Below are positions 23,440-34,379 of a DNA stretch of 64,000 bases, piece after piece (the first letter of the stretch is position 1; the number at the start of each line of letters is the position of its first letter). This stretch comes from Amphiura filiformis. Lineage: Eukaryota; Echinodermata; Ophiuroidea; Amphilepidida; Amphiuridae. The notes beneath the pieces are model-generated. The model did not search any database. It had not been told where the DNA came from and worked only from the letters and a program-made list of their open reading frames with translations. Both the position numbers and the translations under genes were made by a program. The stretch lies in the NCBI RefSeq assembly GCF_039555335.1, contig NC_092642.1:60367776-60431775 (forward strand), written 5' to 3'.

Positions 23440-25650
23440 ACAAAAATATATTTGTATGATGTGGCCAGGCCTGATTTTTTTTGGGGTGCAGATTTTGAAA
23501 AAGTTATACTTTTGCAAATGAGGGGGTGCGCAAAACTGCGCATGGACCTGGATATCTCATTTGTGACAGAGAAAGACATGTCAATAATTTGCCAAGCAAG
23601 AACAAGATACACACTTTGCAAGGCAAATTCATACAAGTTACTGATCTCATAGCTATGTCTCATAAAACATTCAGAGCTGTCCAAAAACTAGCCATATGAT
23701 GTGGATCACATGGCCCTGTGACCGTAACCAGACACAATTCACCTGTACAGCTACACCCCACTGAATCAGGACAATCAGATGATTTACCCGATGGCATTTT
23801 GCAAGTCATATGTGACCATCCACCACAAAGTGGTAGTAAAGTCGGCTCTAGATCATTTTCTGTTTATTGCAGATTTTGAAAGAATGCAATTTCAGCTTTA
23901 CAATGACACTTCAACTAGCCTCATCGGACATCTGGAAGTGAAGTTATGGTTCATTAAAGGTCAAATTCCTAATATATTTTACATAGAAATCCATATACTG
24001 TTTTTGATTGTATCTCAAAATGGAAAATCCCTACAATATGACCAGTTTGTGGTGGATGGGCACATATTATCATAGCAAGTAATGAATACAGAATGACCAT
24101 TCAAGGATCACTCATTACAGCCAGGATGTAACCCCATCAGTGTAAACCTTGCTCGGACAAGTTCCATTTGTCTCAAAATCCCTTCAAATAATAAGACATC
24201 CTAGCCTGAAACCAATTACACCTGCCTATGAATAGAAATTAACGTAATTGACTCTACATGGCTGGTGTAAGAACAAGTCTAATGTCAAGCCTAAAATAAC
24301 ATAGGATTTTACATACACCCTAGGCCTGCTGTGTTACACAAGACGCCTGTTGCGATACTTGTGAAGTCAAGTCCAAGTACAGCCCTGGCTTTTGCTCAAA
24401 ATTATCAAATCAACATTGGACATTGTACTTCATGTGTGAAAATTCCCATGCTTCTACTAAAAAGTGCACAATGGCTCCCTGTTTGGGAGCTTAGCAGCTG
24501 TACTACCCAATAACCGTGCCAATAATTCCCATTATAAAATTCTTGACTAATTTTAATCAAGCCAGTACCATCCAATAGCCACCTTACTAATATCAATTTC
24601 CACCCACAAATCACACCAAAATTATCAAATTTTCACACTTATATCAACCAATGAGTCAATGACTCAACTTTTGACACCACTAACAAGAATCTCCACAATA
24701 TCATAATGAGTAATAACATATCTATCTGCATATTATTTTCTAAAACATAATTAATCATAAATTATTCTCAGTAATTTTAACATATCAAAAGGTAATTTCA
24801 AGCCCACACTTTTCATAATTTTAAACACATCATTCAAACACATTCCTGTGTATTTTTTATTTTGTCATTCTATATCTAGCGAGTGGGAGCATGATGAAAG
24901 TGTTGGATAATAATCAATAAAACAATGGTGAATGAACAATTACCAGACATCAATTATTTTCCTTGGAGCTGTCAATATGTGATGACATTAGCAGTGACTA
25001 CACATGGATTGGGGAACGCAGTAAATCAATGTTTCGAAAACTCAAGTTCTCTATTATTGCATGCAATTTAATGATTAACTTAAAATTTAATTGACGTTCA
25101 CTTTATAATGTGACAATTTCTGCCTCTGAATTTATTGCCATATATATGAATACAAAGTGTTCTCTACAAATGGCACTTTGCCAGTAACATTAAAGGAATG
25201 AAGCTGTTACTGTGTAATAAGTCAAGTTGAGTACATAGCATAGATATTTCAGAACAGCCCTTTTGAACCTAAAACCACCATGTTCACAAGTTCCGGCTGG
25301 TTTGGTTTTGTGGAGTTTAACCTATAGATACTATCTGGATTGCTCACTATAAGTCACAAGAATTCACCAAAATGACTCACAGGGAATAAACCAGAAGTTC
25401 CACAAAGATCTATGAAGATGCTGCTTAGCACATTATTATACAAATGTGTCATTCACACATAAAATGTGACAGCTCTAAAGTTGATTACCATTCAATATTT
25501 TCACTATCTGTTTCCCAGTTCCTCGCGCTGGCTGCAAAGTGGCCTTGGAGCGCGTAATATCAGAGAGGGCCTGCCACCGTCCCCTCCACAAAGAACAAGT
25601 ACATGCTACTACTATAAACCACTACCGTACCATTCCCAGCGATGCATATA
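23440..25650. other. No gene recognised
   Basis: AT-rich sequence with reading frames under 100 codons and no domain likeness. No clear repeat ends. Confidence 0.5.
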
Positions 25651-25654
25651 CACC

Positions 25655-25760
25655 ATATACAGGGGTGGATTTAAGGGGGGTGCACCTGGCACGCCCCTCC
25701 CACTAATTTTTGCAGAGCGGCGCCTGACTTTGAAAATTCCTGGATGTGCCCCATTACAAC
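25655..25760 (+). repeat. hAT-like MITE fragment
   Basis: CAGGGGTGGATTTAAGGGGG followed by GTGCACCTGGCACGCCC and GCGCCTGACTTTG resembles one end of the CAGNGGC families. No second end or target duplication. Confidence 0.45.
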
Positions 25761-25838
25761 TCTTTCACCTTGCTAAACATAGTATGCACGTCATGCACAT
25801 GCAGGGAAGAGCCTGCTTCCAAATGCAAAATTACACAT

Positions 25839-25884
25839 TTTCCATACAGGGGGTGTATGAATTTCAACTGGAACAGCCCATTTG
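25839..25884 (+). mobile_element. Terminal fragment, same MITE family
   Basis: GGGGGTGTATGAATTTCAAC then TGGAACAGCCCA, the right end only. Confidence 0.75.
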
Positions 25885-26379
25885 TTATCAAAACAAAACA
25901 TACTTTTAACAACAGCTTGAAGTGACACTCAAATGGAGTATGTTTGCTGTTTAAATACCAATCATTTAAAGGAACAAAGTCCACACTACAAGTACAACTT
26001 CTCAAATAGAATTTAAATGATTCTGAATTGAATCACAACAATAACAGACACACAAAAGGATAAATAAAAGCTGAATGACTCGCATGAACTTTGAGTCCTC
26101 AGAATAGTTGATCTCATTGGGCAAATACAAAGCATGCAAAACTTGAATACAAAGCTCAATAACAAAAACAATTATTTCCACTTCAGATATTACAAATTTT
26201 AATTTCCAAAGAAGGTGGAGATTATGTTGCAATAAGTATGATTTAATTTGAGGTTTTACTCTTCTCTTTTTATCAACTCCCTGCTTTAAACTGGAGATCT
26301 CTCATTAACTGAAAAGTTAATTTCCAAATTATTCAGAGTAATGGGTAGCGCTGCTTGTGCGTCAAGCACCCGGGGTCAA

Positions 26380-26764
26380 GCATATGTGATGCGATCAAAC
26401 AAAATGAGTCACTTGGTGGGCAAATCCAAAGTTTTCAAGTTCATTTTTTGCAGATCTTTCATTTGATGAAAACCGTGTCACAACTGGACTTTACATTGTT
26501 CCCGAGATATGGTCATTTTAGAGTTGTGCAGACCAATAAAATACGAAGTAAGTTGAGCACTATTATTGGCAATATATCAAAATCAATATTAAAGGCCGCT
26601 ATAAATATCTGGAAAATACATTAAGTTGGGAGATGTACAAAGTTTGGTGGTATAGAGGTGAACATTGACTTGATTATATTTTAAGCCTACTTAATTGTCC
26701 TTGAAAGTTTGCCTGGTCAACTGGATCAACTGACGACTCATTTAGGTTGATCACATCACATACA
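26380..26764. mobile_element. TIR element, CATATGTGATGYGATCAA family, copy 1
   Basis: CATATGTGATGCGATCAAAC at the left and GTTGATCACATCACATAC at the right; AAAATGAGTCA and TGACGACTCATT also pair. Related to 48541-48818. Confidence 0.65.
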
Positions 26765-26984
26765 TACATGTATGAGTGTGAAGGTAGCAGTGATAAACTA
26801 GATGGACCGCGGTTCTCGGATATCGCGGTTTTCGACGCACAGCGTCGACCGTGATGCCTCCACCAAAGGGAGTGATGTGGAATTCACAAGTTGATACACA
26901 AAGCTTCAAGCCTAAAAGAGGAGACTGAATTTGACCTTAGATCACACCTGGATGACCCCAAAACAACCTTTCAATGGCTCCGCC

Positions 26985-27640
26985 CAAAAATTTGGCTCTA
27001 AATGTTGGCTGTACCCACCAAGTTTCATGCCCATATAGTAATTATACTAATTTGACCTCAGATGACCCCTGGTGACCCCAAAATGACCTTCCAAAAATTT
27101 GGCTCTAAATGTTAACTGTACCCACCAAGTTTCATGCCCATACAATAGTTTTTACTAATTTGACCTCAGATGACCCCTGGTGACCCCAAAATGACCTTCC
27201 AAAAATTGGTTCTAAATGTTGACTGTACCCACCAAGTTTCATGCCCATACAACAGTTTTTACTAATTTGACCTCAGATGACCCCAAAATGACCTTCCAAA
27301 AATTTGGCTCTGAATATTGACTGTACCCACCAAATTTCATGCCCATATGACAGTTTTTACTAATTTGACCACATATGACCCCTGGGTGACCCTGGATGAT
27401 CCCAAAATGACCTTCAAAAAATTAGGCTCTGAATGTTGACTGTACCTACCAAGTTTCATGCCCATACGACAGTTTTTACTAATTTGACCCCAGATGACCC
27501 CTGGGTGACCCCAGATGACCCCAAAATGACCTTCCAAAAATTTGGCTCTAAATGTTGACTGTACCTACCAAGTTTCATGGCCATATGACTATTTTTGCTA
27601 ATTTGACCTCAGATGACCCCTGCATGACCTCAGGAGACCT
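26985..27640 (+). repeat. Six tandem units of 99-119 bp
   Basis: Units share GACTGTACCCACCAAGTTTC, CATGCCCATA, TTTTTACTAATTTGACCTCA and GACCCCAAAATGACCTTCCA. GTACC(C/T)ACC starts at 27011, 27118, 27224, 27323, 27442 and 27561. Decayed relatives continue to 27830 and the block closes with GACGGAAGGACGGAGGCACG and GTATGCCTCGCGGTGGAGGC (27899-27962). Confidence 0.9.
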
Positions 27641-28032
27641 TGACCCACTAACCAATATAACGTGTTCTGTCTGGGGTCAAGATGCACCCACCCACCAAGT
27701 TTGAGGAACGTACGACCCCAGTCTCCGAGAAAAGAGGTAAATAAGGAAAATGGGCCCTCTGACCTCAAATGACCTTTTACCTCAGTACATGACCTTGAAT
27801 CTCACCCAAAAAAAAGTAGCCAGAGTTTTTGACCATGACCCACCTATCCTGAAAATCTGAAGTCAATCCGCCCATCCATGCCTGAGATATCGCATCCGGA
27901 CGGAAGGACGGAGGCACGGAAGGACGGACATTGCAAAAACAGTATGCCTCGCGGTGGAGGCATAACAATCAGGCTGATTGTTTGATCAACAACCATGACA
28001 ACAAGATGGGTGTCCCATTGGTCATCGAGCAT

Positions 28033-28253
28033 CAGGGTTCGGTTTTTGCCGGCAAAATCTGGCCTTGATACACTCAGGAAATGATTTTTGTAACTTTAAA
28101 ATAATTTGTTTTGAGATGAAAAAACTGAATTATAAATCACTTTTGTTAGTTTTTGCCGTCAAAAACTGTTTTTGCCAAGCGGTTAAAACCGCGGTTAAAA
28201 CCATGGTTAAAACCATGGTTTTTTCCACCTGCGGCAAAAACCTGTGAACCCTG
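28033..28253. mobile_element. 221 bp hAT-like MITE, TSD TCGAGCAT
   Basis: Begins CAGGGTTCGGTTTTTGCC; reversed right end CAGGGTTCACAGGTTTTTGC. Exact TCGAGCAT at 28025-28032 and 28254-28261. Contains three tandem GGTTAAAACC boxes at about 28180-28220. Confidence 0.9.
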
Positions 28254-28264
28254 TCGAGCATGTA

Positions 28265-29490
28265 GAAGGGCTGAGACTTTGCATTTTCATGCACTCCATG
28301 ATCGCAATCTTATTAACAGATCACTGAACAATTAGGAAATTTACTTACGTACCTGTTTCAAAAGATCTTTTCTAATTATCATATTTAAAGGACTCCAAAG
28401 CAAAAAAAATTAACCTGGATTTCAAACTAACACCAGGATTAACACAAACAGGCCTCACTCAGCCTTCATGAGAGGAAGATTATTAAATTGAATTTCCTGT
28501 AAATTTATTCAATGATGGAACACACACATCAATCAATACCAATTATTATTATAAACACAACTGCGATCAAGTATATTTACATCTGGCAAAATTCTACGCA
28601 GGATCTAATAGTGTTCACACAAAACACTTTAAAGGGCAGCCTTGCATTAAAATGAAATAAAAAAGGCAAGAGCAAAAATGGTGATCGAAAACCCAAGGAA
28701 GGAACAAAATCAAAAGTTGCATTTTAATGTTCTAATCAATGAAAAACATGGCGCAGTTCTCTTGTTCAAGAACCCTTTGTAGACAAATCAATACTGTGAC
28801 TGTATACATCTCACCATTTCTTTGCACAGTAAAAATATTTCTAGTTTCCAGATCGAGGCCCCACAGAGTATGGTTCAAATGAAATTTTTCCCATTTCGGG
28901 AGCCCTATAACTTTGTTTAGAAGCAAGATATGAATTTGATTTGAAATCTACATCCAACCACCCCCCCCCCCACCCCCAGTAGAGCATTTGAATGTTCTAG
29001 GGGTGTAGTTTGGGAGAAATGGCCTCCTGAAGTTAGACTTTCACGCGACGACACAATTTTCATGCCAACCCCCCTAAATTTTGAATAGCCGCTGAAAAAA
29101 GGAAACAGAATTTTGAGGCTCAAATTTTCAGGTTTTTCATTTCTCATTGACATCAATCAACACCCTAACTAAGAAAATAATCTATGAGGTATGGTGTACA
29201 CCCCTTGTTGAATTGGCATGGAATGACCCTACTGCTTTAGTAATCTGTAATGTGACTTTTAAGAATAGAGTATAAATTATGCAATAAACCAACCAGAACG
29301 GTAAACAACTGAAATGACAGCCATGTTCAATCATTGCTGGAGGGCAGTTCTAAGATACATAGTAGCTTAAAATGACAGAGGAACAGGTCTCTAGATCAAT
29401 TTCACAACCATTCATACCTATCACCTGTTTAAATTATTGTATTATCATGCAAAGTGCTCTGTGGTACCTTTAGTTCACATAGAAGTACAT
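28265..29490. other. No gene recognised
   Basis: AT-rich; a C-run near 28962-28976. Chance frames only. Confidence 0.5.
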
Positions 29491-29496
29491 GTGTAT

Positions 29497-31355
29497 GGTC
29501 ATTTTCACGGTAAAGGGTGCAACTTTGGATTTTTAACATTTTGATCCGTAGTGTTCAAATAAAGCCACAGAATTCCATGATTTTTGGCCACATAAGTCAT
29601 CTAGTTAGCAGCTACCTTGGGTAGCATAATCATCTTCGGGAGTTACTGCGTTCAGTTTTAGCAGGCTTAAATGTACCTAATATTGCCATTTTGAAAAACT
29701 ATAAAAACAGTAACATTTTTGTAAAACCCTGTGTTTTCTTCAGTTAGTTCATGGATAATTTTTCTTATCCTGAAAGTACGGTCATATGTTCAGTAAACAC
29801 TGCCACATTAGATTTAATTGTGAACAGCCCTGTATTTTTGAGAACCGGACTTGAGATTTGTCGTTTCGGAGGCTTCATTTTCCGTTAACAATTGTTACCA
29901 AACTTTATGGGTATAGATTTGGTTCATAATTCTTGGTTATTTCTTCACTTCTTCTTGATTCATAACAGTTGATATCTTAACTTGAAATGGGTAACAAAAA
30001 TTAGTCGATTTGCAAGCTTTTAAAATTTTTATAAAATCTTGACTTCAAAGAGCCGATTTTCCGTTAACTTTTTTGAAGCCTCCGAAACAAACTGTTCAGC
30101 AAGCTTGGGCAAATATAAATAAAAGAGCTCATCCAATCTGTTTATCAAAATGTAGCAAAGTAGATCCTCAAGTCACTTGTTTTTAAATCATGGAGATATA
30201 TATCACCGTTTGAAAATGGGACCCAATACAAACTTTCCGTTAACAATTGAAGCCTCCGAAACAAATGAAGCCTCTGAAACAACAATAAGGTTAATTATCA
30301 TCTATGCATATCTAAATTGGTGTGTTCCATATTGATATCTGCATTGTAATTGTTACATGATATGTGCAGAATGTCATAAATTTAAAAAAAAATTGATATT
30401 ATGGTTAATGTTTGAAAAATATACTGATACCCAAGAAAGCCCGCTTCGGAGGCTTCACATGCAAATAACACCATACTTAACAAATGGGTGAAAAAATTAC
30501 CATGTTATAAATCTACAATATCTGCCGCATAGAATCATTGATTCAATACACACAAGAAAATAACAACTTAGATGATCCCAACAGTGTTGTTTTCAAAAAA
30601 ACTACTTCTGCAATGTTTAACCATTGTTAACATGAAGCCTCCGAAACAAAAAAAATGACTTGCTGTGATAATTTAATTTTTGTGACAACTGAAATTCAAT
30701 ACTTAGAAGCAAAGCATGAAAATTGGTAAATGTGATATTTTTTACCTATTTTTCATGTCAACTTGTAGTAGTTAGCCAAATATTTTACTTTTATGATCAC
30801 CTGTGTTGTTAACTGAAGCCTCCGAAACACAAATCGCTTGAATTGCCAATTCTAAAAAATAACTCCAATTTCTGTGAAAATTGGCTGGGAGGTTCCTTTC
30901 ATCAAGTAGTATTTGTACATGAAGTTAGACATTCAAATTATTTTAGGAACCCAATTAAAACTTTAAAAATATGTTTAAGGTTGGGAAATTTCCAATGCAA
31001 ATGACCCTTGATGTTAAAAATTTTCAAAATTGCAATTACAAACATAGCAAAACATGGTATAAAATTTAACTTATATCTGTTGACTCACTTTGGAATGGGA
31101 TTTCACATGTATTCCAGCTTTCATGTCATAATTTTCTGAGCTTATGTAAAATACATTTTTTCTTAGATGTTAACCAAAATGTTATGGAAATGTCAAATTT
31201 TTTATCAGAAATCAAAAGGTTTAAGCCTTGAAACATTATTTTACTGGAATTTAAGTTGCTTCTATGCATGATTACAGTAAACAGAAACATATTTAAGTGG
31301 TTTGAAATTTTGACCCTAAAAATCAAAAGTTACACCCTTTACTGTGAAAATGACC
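29497..31355. mobile_element. 1.86 kb TIR element with GTAT target duplication
   Basis: Left end GGTCATTTTCACGGTAAAGG; the right end reversed is GGTCATTTTCACAGTAAAGG. About 36 of 39 bases match to GATTTTTA. Both sides are flanked by GTAT (29493-29496 and 31356-31359). No protein is recognised inside. The interior holds seven copies of a 14-base box (GAAGCCTCCGAAAC) listed separately. Confidence 0.75.
29863..30838. repeat. Seven GAAGCCTCCGAAAC boxes, about 175-210 bp apart
   Basis: Boxes start at 29863 (inverted), 30075, 30249, 30267, 30443 (inverted), 30634 and 30825. Most are perfect; 30267 has CTCT and 30443 has GCTTC at one end. TTCCGTTAAC lies within 25 bases of four of them. The sequence between boxes does not align obviously. 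Confidence 0.85.
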
Positions 31356-32350
31356 GTATACTGTATACAGTATTTGCTATACATACTCGGCAGTGGGGTT
31401 TGACTCCCACCCTTTTTATTTTACCCCCACCCTTTTTATTGAGGCACCCTTTATACTGAAAATTCCTGACCCCCACGCTTTTTACTGAGGCACCCTTTAT
31501 ACTGAAAATTCTTGACCCCCACCACTTTTTGCTTTTTCCGCTATTTGTAAACTGACAAAGTCGCATGCAATTTGGTTCGAAGTATCAAGTACGCCGAATT
31601 CTGCACCTATTTCACATGTGCGAGTCCGATGTTTTTCTCTCCAATAAGTTAATTGATACATTACGTGAACAATGCAAATTATATGTGAAAAACTACTACT
31701 GCACTGTAAAATAAGCATTTTAATGAATAACTGTACTTTTTTATGGTGTTCAAATGTTGTTCTTGTCATGAAACTTGACGTACGCTGTGTTCAGCGACTA
31801 TATCCTACTTCTTCCGTGCTGCTTCGCTCAATCAATTATGCATGTTAATGACGTCACTGATATACGATCAATGTAAAGAAAAATAACACGTCATGGAAAA
31901 TCGGACATTTGCATATGACGTAGGTGTTTTGGCAGCGCTTCCGGGGGGAGGATATTGTGTACATTGCACTGGATTCACGTAAACAAGCGCGAGCCTGCAT
32001 CAAATGGAATTTTATCTTGCGACATAGTGTGCAAGTTTTGGTGATTTTTCTTGTAACTATGATTATTTTATCATTCAATAAAAATATACTGTAAGTTGGA
32101 AGAAGCCCCACGCTTTTTATTTTAATCCCACGCTTTATATCAGTCCACGCTTTTTACCCAAAAAGTTTAAACCCCCACGCTTTCACCAATTTTCAGAATT
32201 TCGAACCGGCACGCATTATAAAGCGTGGACTGCCGAGTGTGCTATACGATATACGCTCATTTGAATAGGCCAAGTTCATATAGTATACTCCTATGTGAAC
32301 TCAGCCTGATCGAATGAGCGTATATATCGTATAGCGAATACCGTATACTT
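31353..32350. repeat. Palindromic MITE split by the 857 bp element
   Basis: Left arm GTATACAGTATTTGCTATAC (31363-31382) continues after the insertion as GATATACGCTCATTTGA. The right arm, reversed, reads GTATACGGTATTCGCTATAC then GATATATACGCTCATTCGA (to about 32349). The internal arms are CATATAGTATACTCCTATGT and GTGAACTCAGCC. Confidence 0.7.
31383..32239. mobile_element. 857 bp hAT-like non-autonomous element, TSD TGCTATAC
   Basis: Ends ATACTCGGCAGT and, reversed, CACTCGGCAGT, flanked by TGCTATAC at 31375-31382 and 32240-32247. Near both ends are tandem CCCACGCTTTTTA and CACCCTTTATACTGAAAATT repeats. The middle (31560-32090) has no recognised coding. Confidence 0.8.
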
Positions 32351-32550
32351 CTAAATGTGAACTCAGCCTTATGGAGGACAGAATTTTATTCAAATGAGGA
32401 GGACAGTGACAGTCATGAGTGACACTGTATTGAATACCCTCTACCCTCTATTGTATTACTTACCAAAACTGTAAAACAAATGACTGAAAACACAAGTTAT
32501 GGGTGATTTGTCATGTTTGTAGCCTTGGTCAATAAGTGTACAGAATGACC

Positions 32551-32676
32551 TAGTTCTGGTATTCTGCACTCCATCAATCTTCCGTCTCAAGCTCAACTTC
32601 CTGTGAATTGAATGGCTACTCAGAGGAAGTACAGCTTCAGAAGGAAGATGTGATGGATTGCAGAATGCCAGAACTA
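32551..32676. repeat. Foldback repeat
   Basis: TAGTTCTGGTATTCTGCACT at the left pairs with AGAATGCCAGAACTA at the right, and CTTCC/GGAAG blocks inside also pair. Imperfect arms of about 55 bp. Confidence 0.7.
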
Positions 32677-32862
32677 AGAGAGATGGAGATAATACTAATT
32701 TACTGACTGACCAAATTCTACGAAAGATTACTCGTAACTCAGGGCTAGATATAAGGAGCAATAATCAAATGGTTTCCAGCTGGCCCAAAAGCAAATCCAC
32801 TGGCCAATCTATATTTGGCTTGTTTAACGTTTAATAACAAGTTCAGTTTAGGCCCGACTTAA

Positions 32863-33927
32863 GGTGGCTGTGTACTCTCAGACATGCATGTAGTAAAAGT
32901 GCAATAACTTTGTAATTATTCGCAAAAATATATAAAAGTATACATTTTATGAAGGCAAGACATCAATAAATCTTAATATAAATACAGATTTGGGGTAAAA
33001 ACAACAATTTTGAAGAAAATCACAAAAAGTGAGTTTTTGGCAATATTTGTTAGGTACATCATAACAAAAAAACACTCTTTCCAAAATATTTTATTTTGTT
33101 TTTAGCTCAATCTTGAGGCTCCATTCCAAAAACGGTTTATTTATTTTTTTGATATTGGCCTTATTTTTTGAGATATTGACCATATAAGGCATCAAAATGA
33201 ACTTTTAAAATTCAAAAATGCCTATTTGCACAAAATGATGCCCAAAATCAGAAATAGACCAAAATATAAAAAAATGAGAAAACCGTTTCTTGAGTCGATC
33301 ATGCTTTTTACGATGATCATATTTGCTTACCTAATACCTATAGATGATTTTATTGAGTTATCGTGTACCTAAATCGTCATTTTACCGAGAAAATGAACAT
33401 TGAAATAATGGCCGTTGAAGTTTAAAGTGGTCACATTTTGAAACTTATATTACGTGAACATCGGGTAAATCCACAGCCCCTTGAGAAGTTTGAGCGAAAT
33501 CCATTCATAACTTACTTTTTAAATCGGGCGAAAGAACTTGAAAAACCCACATTTTATCAGCTAAAACGGAGCCATTTGACCACTAGGTTTTTGTGAAATC
33601 AGTGCTTCCGTGGTGTTTCCATAAGATGCGCCGCTTGCAGATAAGCGTCGCGATGTCGTCAGCGATTTGTAAGCGTTAACAAATTGCGCGATCACGCAAC
33701 GCGATGAGTTGTTGCGTGCGTGTACCTTGCTGGTACAACAAAGATTTTCTTTCATTTTCAATTTCAAACACGAGTGGAATAGTGAAATAAAATCCTTAAA
33801 ATATTGCAGTTGGAGTTTACAAATCTGGATTTTCATTCCTTGTATTTATAAAAAACATAACAAGGTACAAACATATCATAAAAACTCAATTTTGAGGAAG
33901 AAACAATGGCTAGAGTACACAGCCGCG
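32863..33927. mobile_element. 1.07 kb element with TTAA flanks
   Basis: TTAA precedes GGTGGCTGTGTACTCT (32863). The reversed right end is TTAA then CGCGGCTGTGTACTCT (33927). TTAA on both sides is the target signature of piggyBac or Kolobok-type elements. No transposase is seen inside; 33300-33550 is plain AT-rich sequence. Confidence 0.65.
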
Positions 33928-34082
33928 TTAAATAGCCAGAGATAGACCTTTCTTTCTATACATACTGTATGCAATACAAATATCTCTTCTCTAAGAAACT
34001 AACTAGTTTGACTTATAGAATTGTCACCAAAGCACAAATCACGATCGATTACGCAAAATTTTGATCATAGATATTAAAAATA

Positions 34083-34376
34083 AATGTTGGTATTTATACA
34101 GCACCTTTCACATGTGAACATGTACCAAAGCGCTTTACATTTATTCCGCCATCGTTAGAATATGTCAGCTGCCATACAATGCCCAAGGCATGCTCATACC
34201 TTTGGGCGGCGCCAATGGACAGTATTCATAACAGCTCCCATTTCACACCTGTGTGGAGAGGAGTAATCGAGATAAAGTGCCTTACTCAAGGGCACAACAC
34301 GATGGCGCGCCGGGACTCGAACCCGCAACCTTCCGATTATGAGTCGTAGCCTGTTCCGCTCGGCCACCATGCTCCC
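34083..34376 (-). repeat. tRNA-derived SINE
   Basis: The minus strand starts GGGAGCATGGTGGCCGAGCG (A-box-like) with B-box GGTTCGAGTCC and a CAT anticodon-like loop (GACTCATAATC). It then has a body with GTGCCCTTGAGTAAGGCACT and a tail GTAAAGCGCTTTGGTAC...GCTGTATAAATACC. It looks full length. Confidence 0.85.
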
Positions 34377-34379
34377 TAT

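Noticed and set aside
25466-25909. 147-codon plus-strand frame
   Set aside because: It runs through a MITE fragment and another repeat end and has no conserved domain.
26985-27640. CRISPR-like array
   Set aside because: Units are 99-119 bp, diverged, and without short identical repeats or unique spacers; the window is eukaryotic.
29863-30838. CRISPR-like array from the GAAGCCTCCGAAAC boxes
   Set aside because: Spacing is far too long and two boxes are inverted. A transposon-internal repeat explains it better.
32456-32761. A 101-codon minus-strand frame
   Set aside because: It lies across a foldback repeat and has no recognisable domain.
34290-34376. tRNA-Met gene on the minus strand
   Set aside because: It has a CAT loop and a good B-box, but it continues into a SINE body and tail, and the acceptor stem is poor.
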